From Streptosporangiaceae bacterium NEAU-GS5 (GTDB lineage: Bacteria; Actinomycetota; Actinomycetes; Streptosporangiales; Streptosporangiaceae), in NCBI GenBank assembly GCA_017592665.1, contig JAGFNW010000014.1:62001-126000 (forward strand): a DNA stretch of 64,000 nt, in the 5' to 3' direction. Positions 27,252 through 35,423 of this stretch are shown here, in pieces. Made by a program: the position numbers and the translations under genes. The notes under the pieces were generated by a model. It had not been told where the DNA came from and did not search any database. It was given only the letters and a program-made list of their open reading frames with translations. Within the stretch, counting starts at the first letter, position 1. Each line of letters opens with the position of its first letter.

Positions 27252-28097
27252 ATGCTCCGCCTGGCCGTACCGAACAAGGGCGCGCTCACCGAGGCCGCGC
27301 AGACCATCCTCAAGGAAGCCGGATACCGGCAGCGCAAGGACGCCAAGGAGCTCGTCGTCGTCGACCCGGAAAACGACTGCGAGCTGTTCTTCCTGCGCCC
27401 CCGCGACATCGCCGTCTACGTGGGGGAGGGCACGCTCGAGGCCGGGATCACCGGCCGCGACATGCTGTTCGACTCCGGCGCGCCGGCCGAGGAGATCTCG
27501 CAGCTCGGGTTCGGGCAGTCGACATTCCGTTTCGCCGCCGCCCCCGGGTCCTATGAGAGCCTCGCCGACCTGGGCGGCCGCCGGATCGCCACCTCCTACG
27601 CCGGCCTGCTGGGCAAATATCTCGCCGACCAGGGCGTCGACGCCCGGGTGATCAAGCTGGACGGGGCCGTCGAGACGGCGATCAGGCTCGGCGTCGCCGA
27701 CGCCATCGCCGACGTCGTCGAGACCGGCACCACGCTACGCAACATCGGTCTCGAGGTCTTCGGCGAGCCCATCGCCCGTTCCGAGGCCGTGCTCATCAAG
27801 CGCGTCGGCGCTCCCGACACCCCCGGTCTCCAGCAGCTCGTACGGCGCCTGCAGGGCGTCCTCGTGGCCCGCGACTACGTGATGATGGACTACGACATCC
27901 GCGCCGAGCGGATCGACGAGGCCATCGCCATCACGCCCGGCATGGAGGGCCCCACGGTCTCGCCGCTGCACCGCGAGGGCTGGGTGGCCGTCCGCGCCAT
28001 GGTCCGCCGCCGCGGGCACCAGCAGGTCATGGATCAGCTGTGGGAGCTCGGCGCCAAGGCGATCCTGGTCACCGACATCTACGCCTGCAGGCTCTGA
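27252..28097 (+). CDS. hisG: ATP phosphoribosyltransferase, long form
   Basis: 281 aa, the long HisG form with its own C-terminal ACT-like regulatory domain (last 75 residues, with WVAVRAMVRRRGHQQVMDQL). It catalyses the first committed step of histidine synthesis and is feedback-inhibited by histidine. Motifs: LRLAVPNKGAL at the start, GITGRDMLFDSG, and VADAIADVVETGTTL for PRPP binding. ATG 27252 was chosen; it follows hisE by 49 bases. Tail-to-tail overlap of 19 bases with the MFS gene. Confidence 0.96.
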   Translation: MLRLAVPNKGALTEAAQTILKEAGYRQRKDAKELVVVDPENDCELFFLRPRDIAVYVGEGTLEAGITGRDMLFDSGAPAEEISQLGFGQSTFRFAAAPGSYESLADLGGRRIATSYAGLLGKYLADQGVDARVIKLDGAVETAIRLGVADAIADVVETGTTLRNIGLEVFGEPIARSEAVLIKRVGAPDTPGLQQLVRRLQGVLVARDYVMMDYDIRAERIDEAIAITPGMEGPTVSPLHREGWVAVRAMVRRRGHQQVMDQLWELGAKAILVTDIYACRL

Positions 28098-29299
28098 CCC
28101 GCCCTGACTCTGACGGGGGGCCTGCCGGATAGCCCCCGGAAGGCGGTCACCCCCGGCACGAGCAGGGCCAGCAGCGGCGGGGTGAAGCCGGCCAAGGCCG
28201 CCAGCATGAGCACGGGCGTCAGGCCCCACTCGCCGATGGCCGGGCCCGTGAGCGCCAGCCCCAGCGGCGTGAACATCGACTGGGTGAGCCAGTCGACCGA
28301 GATGACGCGGGCCAGCCGGCTCGGCGGGATCTCGGCCTGGGTGCCGAGCACGGCCTGGACGGCGTAGATCTCCAGGCCGAATCCGGCCAGCGGATAGGCG
28401 ATGTAGATGAGCCCCGTCCAGTTGAGCGCCAGCGGCACGAGGCCGTAGAGGGCCAGGCCGGCCATGCCGACCATGCCGCGTTTGCGCGGATGCCAGCGCA
28501 GGCTCACCAGGGCTCCGATCAGGCCGCCCACCGACAGCAGCGACAAGGCCGTGCCGTACACCGTGTCGCCCCCGAACTGCACGCGCGACACCAGCGGCAG
28601 CACCACCGCGGCGGGGGCGATGGTGAGCATGGTCTGCGCGGCCGACACGAGGATGACCGTGCCGATCCAGCGGTGCCGCCAGACCTCGGTGAAGCCGTCG
28701 GCCATCTCCCGTACGGCGCTGCGCCGCACGTCCGGGTGGATCACCGGCTCGCGCAGCCGCAACAGCGTGACGAAGCTCAGCGCGAGCGCGATGAGCGCCG
28801 CCAGGAAGCCCACACGCGGCGAGGTGGCCGACACGAGCAGCGCGCCGAGACCAGGCCCCGCGATGGCTCCCAGACGCCAGGCGACCGCGTTGAGGGCCGC
28901 GCCCGTGGGCCGTTCGGCGGGATTCAGCACGGCCCCGAGGCAGGCGAGGAAGGCCGGGCGGTAGAACGCCTCGCCCGCGCCGGTGAGGAACACCATCATC
29001 CCGAGCAGTTGCGTCGACTCCGGATTGAGCAGCCCGGTCGCGATCACCAGGCACTGGCCGCCCTGGGCCACCAGCATGACCGCGCGGCGGGGCACGCGGT
29101 CGGCCCAGACGCCGCCGAAGAGCGAGAAGATCACCAGCGCCGCCCATCGGGCGGCGAGGACGAGGCCGACGGTGGTCGCGCTGCCGTGTGCGTTGAGCAC
29201 CGCGATCGTCACCGCCACGGGAAACAGTTGGTCTCCTGTGACAGAAGCGACAAGACTGGCCAGAAGGATGCGGAACTCGTGATTTCGCAAGGCCCGCAC
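28079..29299 (-). CDS. MFS transporter (exporter type)
   Basis: 406 aa with about twelve membrane segments. Typical MFS_3/enterobactin-exporter-like signs are RNHEFRILLASLVASVTGDQLF at the start and FGGVWADRVPRRAVMLVAQ (motif A) after helix 2. The substrate is unknown. GTG start at 29299. Divergent from the ABC exporter operon, with a 124-base shared control region. Confidence 0.88.
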   Translation of the reverse strand: MRALRNHEFRILLASLVASVTGDQLFPVAVTIAVLNAHGSATTVGLVLAARWAALVIFSLFGGVWADRVPRRAVMLVAQGGQCLVIATGLLNPESTQLLGMMVFLTGAGEAFYRPAFLACLGAVLNPAERPTGAALNAVAWRLGAIAGPGLGALLVSATSPRVGFLAALIALALSFVTLLRLREPVIHPDVRRSAVREMADGFTEVWRHRWIGTVILVSAAQTMLTIAPAAVVLPLVSRVQFGGDTVYGTALSLLSVGGLIGALVSLRWHPRKRGMVGMAGLALYGLVPLALNWTGLIYIAYPLAGFGLEIYAVQAVLGTQAEIPPSRLARVISVDWLTQSMFTPLGLALTGPAIGEWGLTPVLMLAALAGFTPPLLALLVPGVTAFRGLSGRPPVRVRAGQSLQA

Positions 29300-29351
29300 A
29301 TTGGCGATCCTCAGTTATGAGTGGCCAATGCGCAACGGGGCGTAGCTCATC

Positions 29352-29411
29352 TGACAAATGTCACGCAGAACCTCTTACCGCCCGCACTAAAGATCAGCGC
29401 CGATCGATCTT
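29352..29411. promoter_or_regulatory. Inverted repeats in the MFS/ABC divergent control region
   Basis: TGACA-AA-TGTCA (29352-29363) and AAGATC-N10-GATCTT (29390-29411) lie between the divergent MFS and ABC genes. TAGCGT (29411-29416) sits 7 bases before the ABC ATG and could be the -10 of a leaderless promoter, so the second repeat would cover it. Candidate operators only; the regulator is unknown. Confidence 0.4.
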
Positions 29412-29423
29412 AGCGTTTAAGCC

Positions 29424-30311
29424 ATGAACGCCATCGCCTTCACCGATCTGCGCAAGACCTACGGCGACGTGATCGCCGTAGACGGTCTGGATCTGACCAT
29501 CCCCGTGGGCAGCACGGTCGCGCTTCTCGGCCCCAACGGCGCCGGCAAGTCGACCACGATCAACATGCTGCTCGGCCTGACCCGGCCGACCGCCGGCGAC
29601 ATCAAGATCTTCGGCGGCACCCCCGACGAGGCCGTCTCGCGCGGCCAGATCGGCGCCATGCTGCAGGAGGGCCAGCTGATCCCCGAGCTGACCGTGGCCG
29701 AGACCGTCGACTTCATCCGCCGGCTCTACCCTGAGCCCCTCTCCCTTGACGACGTGCTCCAGCTCGCCGACCTGACCAGCCTGGCCGGGCGGCGCGCCGA
29801 CAAACTGTCCGGCGGCCAGACCCAGCGGGTGCGCTTCGCCCTCGCCGTCGCCGGCGCGCCCCGGCTGCTCGTGCTCGACGAGCCGACGGCCGCCATGGAC
29901 GTCGAATCGCGGCGCCGCTTCTGGGAGAGCATGCGGTCCTACGCCTCGCTCGGCCGGACCGTCCTGTTCGCCACCCACTACCTGGAAGAGGCGGACGAGA
30001 ACTCCGACCGCGTCATCGTGATCGCCCGCGGCCGGGTCGTCGCCGACGGCACCGCCGCCGAGATCAAGGCCGGCGTCGGCGGCCAGAACGTCGTGTTCAC
30101 CCTCGGCGACCAGTCGTCGTCCGGGCTCGACGCGCTGCCCTTCGTGTCCGCCGTCGAGATCAACGGCCGCCAGGCCGTGCTGCGGACCACCGACATCGAC
30201 GCCACCGTCAACGCCCTCTACCGCGCCACCACCCTCACCGTGCGCGACCTCCAGATCAACGGGGCCGACCTGGAGGACGCATTCCTCTCCCTCACCAAGG
30301 ACGCGTCGTGA
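29424..30311 (+). CDS. ABC transporter ATP-binding protein
   Basis: 295 aa. Walker A GPNGAGKSTTINMLLG, signature LSGGQTQRVRFALAVA, Walker B LLVLDEPTAAMD and switch His in VLFATHYLEEADE, then a C-terminal extension ending INGADLEDAFLSLTKD. First gene of an ABC-ABC-kinase unit that continues without gaps. Partner permease downstream. In Bacillus and actinomycetes this arrangement with a DesK/DesR pair usually means an exporter controlled by membrane or antibiotic stress. Confidence 0.93.
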   Translation: MNAIAFTDLRKTYGDVIAVDGLDLTIPVGSTVALLGPNGAGKSTTINMLLGLTRPTAGDIKIFGGTPDEAVSRGQIGAMLQEGQLIPELTVAETVDFIRRLYPEPLSLDDVLQLADLTSLAGRRADKLSGGQTQRVRFALAVAGAPRLLVLDEPTAAMDVESRRRFWESMRSYASLGRTVLFATHYLEEADENSDRVIVIARGRVVADGTAAEIKAGVGGQNVVFTLGDQSSSGLDALPFVSAVEINGRQAVLRTTDIDATVNALYRATTLTVRDLQINGADLEDAFLSLTKDAS

Positions 30312-31039
30312 ACTACCTGAAGATCGAACTCCTCCGCATGCTGCGCAACAAGCGCTACGTCATCTTCGTCGTCGCCTTCCCCGTCGGCTTCTATCTGCTC
30401 TACGCGAGCCTGTGGGGCGGCCAGACCACCGATAGCGGGCTGCGCGGCAGTGTGCTCCTGATGGTCTCCATGGCCGCGTACGGCGCGCTTGGGGCGTCCA
30501 TGATGAGCACGGCCGTGCCGTGGTCGACCGAGCGGAAGGCGGGCTGGCTGCGGCAGCTGCAGATCACCCCGCTGCCCGGCCGCGCCATCATCCTCACCAA
30601 GCTGGCCGCGTCCCTGCTGCTCGTGCTCCCGGCGCTGCTGCTGGTCTCGCTGGCCGCCGTGCTCACCCAGCACGTGTCCCTTGAGGCATGGCAGTGGGCC
30701 GTGCTGATTCCCGCGATGTGGATCGGCACCCTGCCGTTCGCGGCGCTGGGCCTGACCATCGGGTCGTTCCTGCCGCCCGACTCGGCCCAGCCGGTGGCGA
30801 TGATCGGGATGTTCGGCCTGTCGATGCTGGGCGGGCTGTGGTTCCCCGTCGACATCATGCCTTCGGCCATGAAATCGATCGCGCACGCCACCCCCTCGTA
30901 CGACTACGCGAACGTCGGCTGGCAGATCGCCGGAGGGCACACCCCGCCCGTGTCGTCCATCGCCGGAGTCGTCGCCTGGGGCGTCGGCCTCGGTGCCCTG
31001 GCGGTCTTGTCGTACCGCCGCGCTACCGTACCGGCATGA
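30308..31039 (+). CDS. ABC-2 type transporter permease
   Basis: 243 aa, six helices. The N-terminus KIELLRMLRNKRYVIFVVAFPVGFYLLYA and the mid-segment STERKAGWLRQLQITPLPGR are typical of ABC-2 permeases paired with DesK-type kinases. GTG start overlaps the ATPase stop (GTGA); the end overlaps the kinase ATG. Confidence 0.9.
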   Translation: MNYLKIELLRMLRNKRYVIFVVAFPVGFYLLYASLWGGQTTDSGLRGSVLLMVSMAAYGALGASMMSTAVPWSTERKAGWLRQLQITPLPGRAIILTKLAASLLLVLPALLLVSLAAVLTQHVSLEAWQWAVLIPAMWIGTLPFAALGLTIGSFLPPDSAQPVAMIGMFGLSMLGGLWFPVDIMPSAMKSIAHATPSYDYANVGWQIAGGHTPPVSSIAGVVAWGVGLGALAVLSYRRATVPA

Positions 31040-32829
31040 GCGGGCGGCTGAGCACGATCCTCCGGCCCCGCGGGAGCGCCTCCCGCGGGGCCGCGGGCCG
31101 TGGCGGGCCCGGGCGGCTGGACCGGGCGCTCACCTTCGGGGGGACCGAGGAGCGGCCGTCACGCGTCCGGCGGCTGCTCGGCATGTCGCTCGGGTTGGTC
31201 TACCTGGTCTATCCGCTGACCGAGATCCTCAACGGCACGCTCACCGGGGCCTTGGCCGTCTTCGCCGTCGTCACGCTCGTCACGTTCACCGGGTCGTTCG
31301 TGGCCACGGCGCTCTCACCCACGATGACCGACATCAAGCCCCGCTCGACCTACACGTTCCTCACGGTGACCACGGTCATCGCGCTGTTCGCGCCGCTGAT
31401 CTTCGGGCCCGGCTGGCTGGCCATGCCGATCTACCTGACCGTTCTCTACGGCTTCGCCCTGCCGCCACGGTTCAGCATGCTCGCGCTGGCGGCCCTCGCC
31501 GGCTGGGTGATCCTCATCGGGACGCTGCAGCACGCCGACGGCGGCACGCTGTCGCTGCTGATCCTGCAGATCTTCTCGCTCGGCTTCCTGTTCATCAGCG
31601 TCCGCAACACGCGGATGCTCGTGGTCGAGCTGCGCAAGACCCAGGCCGAGGCCACCCGGCTCGCCGCGACCGAGGCGGCCACCGAGGAGCGCCTGCGCAT
31701 CTCCCGCGACCTGCACGACCTGCTGGGGCACAGCCTGTCGCTGATCGTGCTGAAGAGCGAGCTGGCCGGGCGGCTCGCCGAGGGCCGCGCCGCCGCCGAG
31801 ATCGCCGACATCGAGCAGGTGGCCAGGCAGGCGCTGGTCGAAGTGCGCGACGCCGTGACCGGCTACCGCCAGCGCGGCCTGTCCGGCGAGCTCGACGGCG
31901 CCCGCGTCGCCCTGTCCGCCGCGGGGGTCGCGGTCACGGTCCACACGACCGGCACGCCGCTCCCCGACTACCTCGACGGCCTGTTCGGCTGGGCCGTCCG
32001 CGAGGGCGCCACCAACGTCCTCCGCCACGCCCGCGCCACCCGGTGCGCCATCGACATCACCTACACCGCCACCCGCGCCACCCTCGACCTCACAGACAAC
32101 GGCCCCCCCGCCACCCCCGCCGCCCGGCTTGTCGCCGACCCCGCCGCCCCCGCCGCCAACCCCGCAGTCCCGCCGATCAGCCCGCCGGCCGCCCCCACCG
32201 CCGCCCCGCTGACCGGCCCCGCCGCCCCGCCCACCGCCAACCCCGCAGCCCGGTCCGCCGCGCCGACCGTCCCCGCGGCCCGGTCTGCCGCGCCGGCCGC
32301 CCCCGCGGCCCGGTCTGCCGCGCCGACCGCCCCCGCCGCCGCCTCGCTGACCGGCCCCGCCGCCCCGCCCACCGCCAACCCCGCAGCCCCGCCGATCAGC
32401 CCGCCCACCGCCCCCACCGCGCGGCCGCCCGGCGCCCCGTCGGCCGCCCCCGCTGCCCGGTCCGCCGCCGACCCCGCCGCGCCTATCAGCCCGCCGCCCG
32501 GCCCCGCCGCCGCCCACACGCGATCGTCAGATCCGGCCGGACCGTCGGATCCGGCCCGCGAGGCGACGCCTCCGGGCGCCTTCGCCACGGCTCCTCGGTT
32601 CGGGGGAATGGGGCTGCGCGGTCCTGGGAGTGGACTCGAGGGCCTCGCAGAGCGCGTCCAAGCCGTCGGCGGCACCGTCGACGCCGGCCCGGCCCCCGGC
32701 GGTGGCTTCCGCCTCCACATCGAAGTCCCCGTCCCCGCCGCAGCCCCAACCCCAGCCCCCACCCCAGCTTCTGCACACGCCCCCGCCCCGGCCCCCGCCG
32801 CCGTGCGCGCCCCCGTCATCCCTGAGTAG
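31036..32829 (+). CDS. DesK/NarL-type sensor histidine kinase with large Pro/Ala insert
   Basis: 597 aa; relatives are about 370-420. A basic N-terminus precedes five or six helices (about residues 48-195). HisKA_3 follows with phospho-acceptor His227 in SRDLHDLLGHSLSLIVLK, then HATPase_c with N-box EGATNVLRHARAT and G1 box LDLTDNG (Asp354). A Pro/Ala/Thr-rich stretch of about 170 residues then intervenes before the G2 box GSGLEGLAERV (residue 531). This puts the insert exactly in the ATP-lid. The C-terminus is another Ala/Pro run. It presumably senses envelope stress with the ABC genes and phosphorylates the regulator at 34355. Confidence 0.88.
   Translation: MSGRLSTILRPRGSASRGAAGRGGPGRLDRALTFGGTEERPSRVRRLLGMSLGLVYLVYPLTEILNGTLTGALAVFAVVTLVTFTGSFVATALSPTMTDIKPRSTYTFLTVTTVIALFAPLIFGPGWLAMPIYLTVLYGFALPPRFSMLALAALAGWVILIGTLQHADGGTLSLLILQIFSLGFLFISVRNTRMLVVELRKTQAEATRLAATEAATEERLRISRDLHDLLGHSLSLIVLKSELAGRLAEGRAAAEIADIEQVARQALVEVRDAVTGYRQRGLSGELDGARVALSAAGVAVTVHTTGTPLPDYLDGLFGWAVREGATNVLRHARATRCAIDITYTATRATLDLTDNGPPATPAARLVADPAAPAANPAVPPISPPAAPTAAPLTGPAAPPTANPAARSAAPTVPAARSAAPAAPAARSAAPTAPAAASLTGPAAPPTANPAAPPISPPTAPTARPPGAPSAAPAARSAADPAAPISPPPGPAAAHTRSSDPAGPSDPAREATPPGAFATAPRFGGMGLRGPGSGLEGLAERVQAVGGTVDAGPAPGGGFRLHIEVPVPAAAPTPAPTPASAHAPAPAPAAVRAPVIPE
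32208..32389 (+). repeat. In-frame 30-bp tandem repeat and 44-bp direct repeat in kinase insert
   Basis: Three adjacent 30-bp units (32251-32280, 32281-32310, 32311-32340) encode ARSAAPTVPA-like decapeptides and differ at only a few positions. Flanking them, an identical 44-bp segment beginning GCTGACCGGCCCCGCCGCCC occurs at 32208-32251 and 32346-32389. Both keep the reading frame, which points to expansion by unequal recombination or slippage. Confidence 0.85.
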
Positions 32830-33010
32830 TCGGCGGCCGCCGCCGAGCCGTGAGGCGGGGTGCCCGCTCCGTGCCCCCCGGCCCTGCCCAGGCCCGGCTG
32901 CAGCCCCGCCCCCGCCCCCGCTCCGGGCCGGCCCCGGGCGCTGCCGCCGTGCGCGCCCCAGTGATCCCGGAGTAATCGGCGGCCGCTGGCGAGCCGTGAG
33001 GGAGGGTGCC
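32797..33010 (+). repeat. Direct duplication spanning the kinase 3' end
   Basis: A 68-bp segment at 32797-32864 covers the last codons (AAVRAPVIPE), the stop and 35 bases beyond. It recurs at 32943-33010 with 60 of 68 identical bases and an equivalent stop codon. The offset is 146 bases, so the second copy is out of frame with the kinase. The bases between 32830 and 33060 hold only this duplication and no gene. Confidence 0.85.
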
Positions 33011-33060
33011 GCGGCCGGCTGGGGGAGCGGACCGGGCGCATCCGCTCTTGGCTTTCCGGG

Positions 33061-33441
33061 TCACAGGGGGGCGGGGGCGGTGGCGTCGAGGGATCTGAGG
33101 GCCGCCTCGACGATGCCGAGCGCCTCGCCCGTGCCGATTCCGACGCTCGCCACGAGGGCCGCGTAGTCGGCGGCCGCCTGGCGGGCGCGCTCGCGGGCCT
33201 CCTCGCCGACCGACGACACGAACGATCCCGCCCGGCCCCGCGTCTCGATCAGCCCGGCCTCCTCCAGCTCACGGTAGGCGCGGCCGACCGTGTTCACGGC
33301 CAGGCCCAGGTCGCCCGCAAGCCTCCGGATGGTCGGCAGCCGGAAGCCCACGGCCAGCGTGCGATCCTGGATCTGCCGGGCGAGCTGGGTCCGCAGCTGC
33401 TCGTATGGCGGCACCGGCGACCCGGCGTCGATGACGATCAC
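33061..33441 (-). CDS. GntR-family regulator, YtrA subfamily
   Basis: 126 aa. Winged helix (about residues 10-75) with YEQLRTQLARQIQDRTLAVG and NTVGRAYRELEEAGLIET, followed by a short helical dimerisation tail (EARERARQAAADYAALVAS). This short form is the YtrA subfamily, which usually represses its own operon together with ABC or membrane-protein genes. GTG 33441 overlaps the stop of the membrane-protein gene (GTGA), so the two are co-translated. Confidence 0.88.
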   Translation of the reverse strand: MIVIDAGSPVPPYEQLRTQLARQIQDRTLAVGFRLPTIRRLAGDLGLAVNTVGRAYRELEEAGLIETRGRAGSFVSSVGEEARERARQAAADYAALVASVGIGTGEALGIVEAALRSLDATAPAPL

Positions 33442-34253
33442 CGAACGCCCACCACGTTCCGCGCCACGTCGGCCGCGCACGCCGTTGTGTACTGGACGGC
33501 GATGAACGCGGCCAAGCCCACCAGCACGAATCCGACGGCGGCGGCATTCCACCAGCCGGGCGCGAACCCGAACACCAGCACCATCGGCAGTGCCCACAAG
33601 ATGGCCGGATTGGTGCTCTCACGCGCGTCCTCGATGCGCATGATGACGTCGGCCGTCAGCGAGATCTCATCCTCCGCGACGACCGGCCTGGCGAGGAGCT
33701 CGCGCAACTGCAGGATCGTGCCGAGGCCGACCCCGGCCACGGCGACCAGCAGGACGACGGCCGCCCGTCGTACGGTGTCGTCGCCGACGGCCAGCGCTCC
33801 GCCCGCCAGCGCGAACGCGCCGGCGTAGGAGGCGGCCGAAACGATCGCGTACGGACGGCCGAGCAGTGCCCGCAGACCGGGCTGCGCCGGATGGGCCGCC
33901 CGCCGCGTCAGCGTCATTCCCACCTGCCGGTCGACCCGCCTGATCCAGGCGTCGAGCAGCGTGCGGCCCATCAGCAGCCCTGCCACCAACGCGCCCAGGA
34001 GCAGCGGCTTCGTCCCGTCGGGCCCGAACGGGGAGATGACCAGCCCGTTGGAGACCTGTATCGCCGCCGCCCCGAGGATCAGTAAGGCCAGCAGGATGGA
34101 GCCGAGGGTCCGTGCCCGCCGCCGCACCGCCAGTCGCGCGCTGAGCAGGGACGTCGACGGACTCTCGCTGAGGTCGTGCCGGCGCAGCCAGTCCGTCGTG
34201 CATCGGACATCCACCGGCCGCGGCTCGCGGCTCAAAATGGGGCTGTTCGTCAT
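33438..34253 (-). CDS. Membrane protein of unknown function, YtrA-operon partner
   Basis: 271 aa. Predicted helices occur in two pairs: LGSILLALLILGAAAIQVS and LLLGALVAGLLMG, then IVSAASYAGAFALAGG and AAVVLLVAVAGVGLG, plus a C-terminal pair. I do not recognise the family. It lies upstream of, and is coupled to, a YtrA-type regulator, which suggests an envelope-stress function (inference). ATG 34253 has AAGGAGG almost touching it (one-base spacing), so the real start is uncertain. Codon 57 is TTA (34083-34085 on the plus strand). Confidence 0.7.
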   Translation of the reverse strand: MTNSPILSREPRPVDVRCTTDWLRRHDLSESPSTSLLSARLAVRRRARTLGSILLALLILGAAAIQVSNGLVISPFGPDGTKPLLLGALVAGLLMGRTLLDAWIRRVDRQVGMTLTRRAAHPAQPGLRALLGRPYAIVSAASYAGAFALAGGALAVGDDTVRRAAVVLLVAVAGVGLGTILQLRELLARPVVAEDEISLTADVIMRIEDARESTNPAILWALPMVLVFGFAPGWWNAAAVGFVLVGLAAFIAVQYTTACAADVARNVVGVR

Positions 34254-34263
34254 GCCTCCTCCT

Positions 34264-34311
34264 TTTGTCGCAATGTTTGTAGCAACATGTTGCGTCATAC
34301 CTTGCGACAAA
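34264..34311. promoter_or_regulatory. 48-bp near-perfect palindrome in divergent promoter region
   Basis: Two 24-base arms centred between 34287 and 34288 are complementary at 20 of 24 positions. The outer ends are perfect (TTTGTCGCAA/TTGCGACAAA), and the core is a perfect 12-bp palindrome GCAACATGTTGC (34282-34293). A TTGACT -35-like box for the minus-strand operon lies at 34311-34316, so the palindrome covers that promoter. It is probably the operator of the YtrA-type regulator and may also affect the divergent response regulator. Confidence 0.7.
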
Positions 34312-34354
34312 GTCAACCGGCCGAGGTCTGGCCGGACGACGTTAAGGTTGGGGC

Positions 34355-35002
34355 GTGGCCGACGTGATCGGACCGGAGTCCGAGGCCGTCGCCGGGGCGA
34401 TCCGGGTGGTGCTGGCAGAGGATCAGGCGATGGTGCGTGGCGCCTTGGCGTCGCTGCTGAATTTGGAGCCCGACATCGAGGTCGTCGGCGAGGCCGCCTC
34501 CGGCGCCGAGGCCGTCATCGTGGCCGGGCGGATGCGCCCCGACGTGACCCTGCTCGACATCGAGATGCCCGGCATGGACGGGATCGTCGCCGCGGCCGAG
34601 ATCAGGCGCGCGGTGCCGGCCTGCAAGGTCATGATCCTCACGACGTTCGGGCGGCCGGGCTACCTGCGGCGGGCCATGGAGGCGGGCGCGGCGGCGTTCC
34701 TCGTCAAGGACAGCCCCGCGCGCGAACTCGCCGCCGCCATCCGCCGAGTGCTCGCGGGCGAGCGCGTGATCGACCCCGGGTTGGCCGCCGTGGCGCTCAG
34801 CGCCGGGCCCAATCCGCTCTCGCCACGCGAACGCGACGTTCTCGCCGCCGCCGCCGACGGCTCGACCGTGGGCGACATCTCCGCGCGCCTGCATCTGTCC
34901 GAAGGCACCGTGCGCAACTACCTGTCCGCCGCCATCCAGAAAACCGGCGCACGCAACCGCATCGAAGCCGTCCAGAAAGCCGAAATCCAAGGGTGGCTCT
35001 AG
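34355..35002 (+). CDS. NarL/DesR-type response regulator
   Basis: 215 aa. Receiver domain (about 15-130) with acidic pair AEDQ, phospho-acceptor Asp68 in VTLLDIEMPGMDG, Thr in ILTTFG and Lys in FLVKDSPA. LuxR-type HTH (about 148-210) with LSPRERDVLAAAADG and LHLSEGTVRNYLSAAIQKTGARNR. Closest to DesR-like regulators that pair with DesK-type kinases, so its partner is the kinase ending at 32829. The GTG start follows TAAGGT-N6, suggesting a leaderless mRNA. Confidence 0.92.
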   Translation: MADVIGPESEAVAGAIRVVLAEDQAMVRGALASLLNLEPDIEVVGEAASGAEAVIVAGRMRPDVTLLDIEMPGMDGIVAAAEIRRAVPACKVMILTTFGRPGYLRRAMEAGAAAFLVKDSPARELAAAIRRVLAGERVIDPGLAAVALSAGPNPLSPRERDVLAAAADGSTVGDISARLHLSEGTVRNYLSAAIQKTGARNRIEAVQKAEIQGWL

Positions 35003-35080
35003 GGCCTTTGTCGAAGTCGGCCGTGGGTGAGGACGCCGCGGCGCGTCGGTGACGGCAACTCATGGATGGCCGCTGGCGGG

Positions 35081-35185
35081 TGCGGGCCGGCGGCCCCCTG
35101 GCGCGACATCCCCGCCTATTACGGGCCCTGGTCGGCGGCGTACGCGTTGTTCCGCCGCCGGCAGCGCGACGGGACCTGGGCGCGA
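35081..35185 (+). mobile_element. IS5-family transposase remnant
   Basis: A plus-strand frame reads APWRDIPAYYGPWSAAYALF then RRRQRDGTWAR. It closely follows the N-terminal block of IS5-family (DUF4096) transposases, typically PWRDLPxxYGPWxTVYxRFRRWxxDGTW. Only about 35 residues survive; the catalytic DDE part is absent and no inverted repeats were identified. Upstream and downstream sequence in this frame is not transposase-like. An old, inactive fragment. Confidence 0.65.
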
Positions 35186-35423
35186 GGAGCCGGTCGAGCA
35201 GCGCTTGCACGACCTCGACGGCCGAGCTGACGGTCTGGTGCTCGCGCTCGGTGAGCGCGATCCGGACGGCCCGTGTGTCCCGCGTATCCCGCGTGTCCTG
35301 CGTATCCCGCGTGTCCCGCGTGTCCTGTGTGTCTCTGGTGCGCTCGGCCGTCCGCCTCGAGGGAGCGCCGGCTGGGCCGCCGCTGCCCGGCTTGGTGCAT
35401 GCCGGACAGCGACGACAGGACAT
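35178..35423 (-). pseudogene. Truncated gene of unknown function
   Basis: A minus-strand frame from ATG 35423 begins MSCRRCPACTKPG, passes through a TRD/TQD tripeptide array and continues as AVRIALTEREHQTVSS and AVEVVQALLDRLLAP, which has strong GC-rich third positions. At about 35180 it runs into the transposase remnant and loses coding character. I read this as a gene whose 3' part was lost by the insertion. The N-terminal part could instead be noncoding, since a second frame (LAPLGLTHVQDVLSSLSG) also looks plausible there. Confidence 0.4.
35275..35337. repeat. 9-bp tandem repeat, seven units
   Basis: Seven adjacent 9-base units of the form GTGTCCCGC/GTATCCCGC/GTGTCCTGC. In the truncated minus-strand frame they encode alternating Thr-Arg-Asp and Thr-Gln-Asp triplets. 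A length-variable minisatellite within a decayed locus. Confidence 0.8.
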
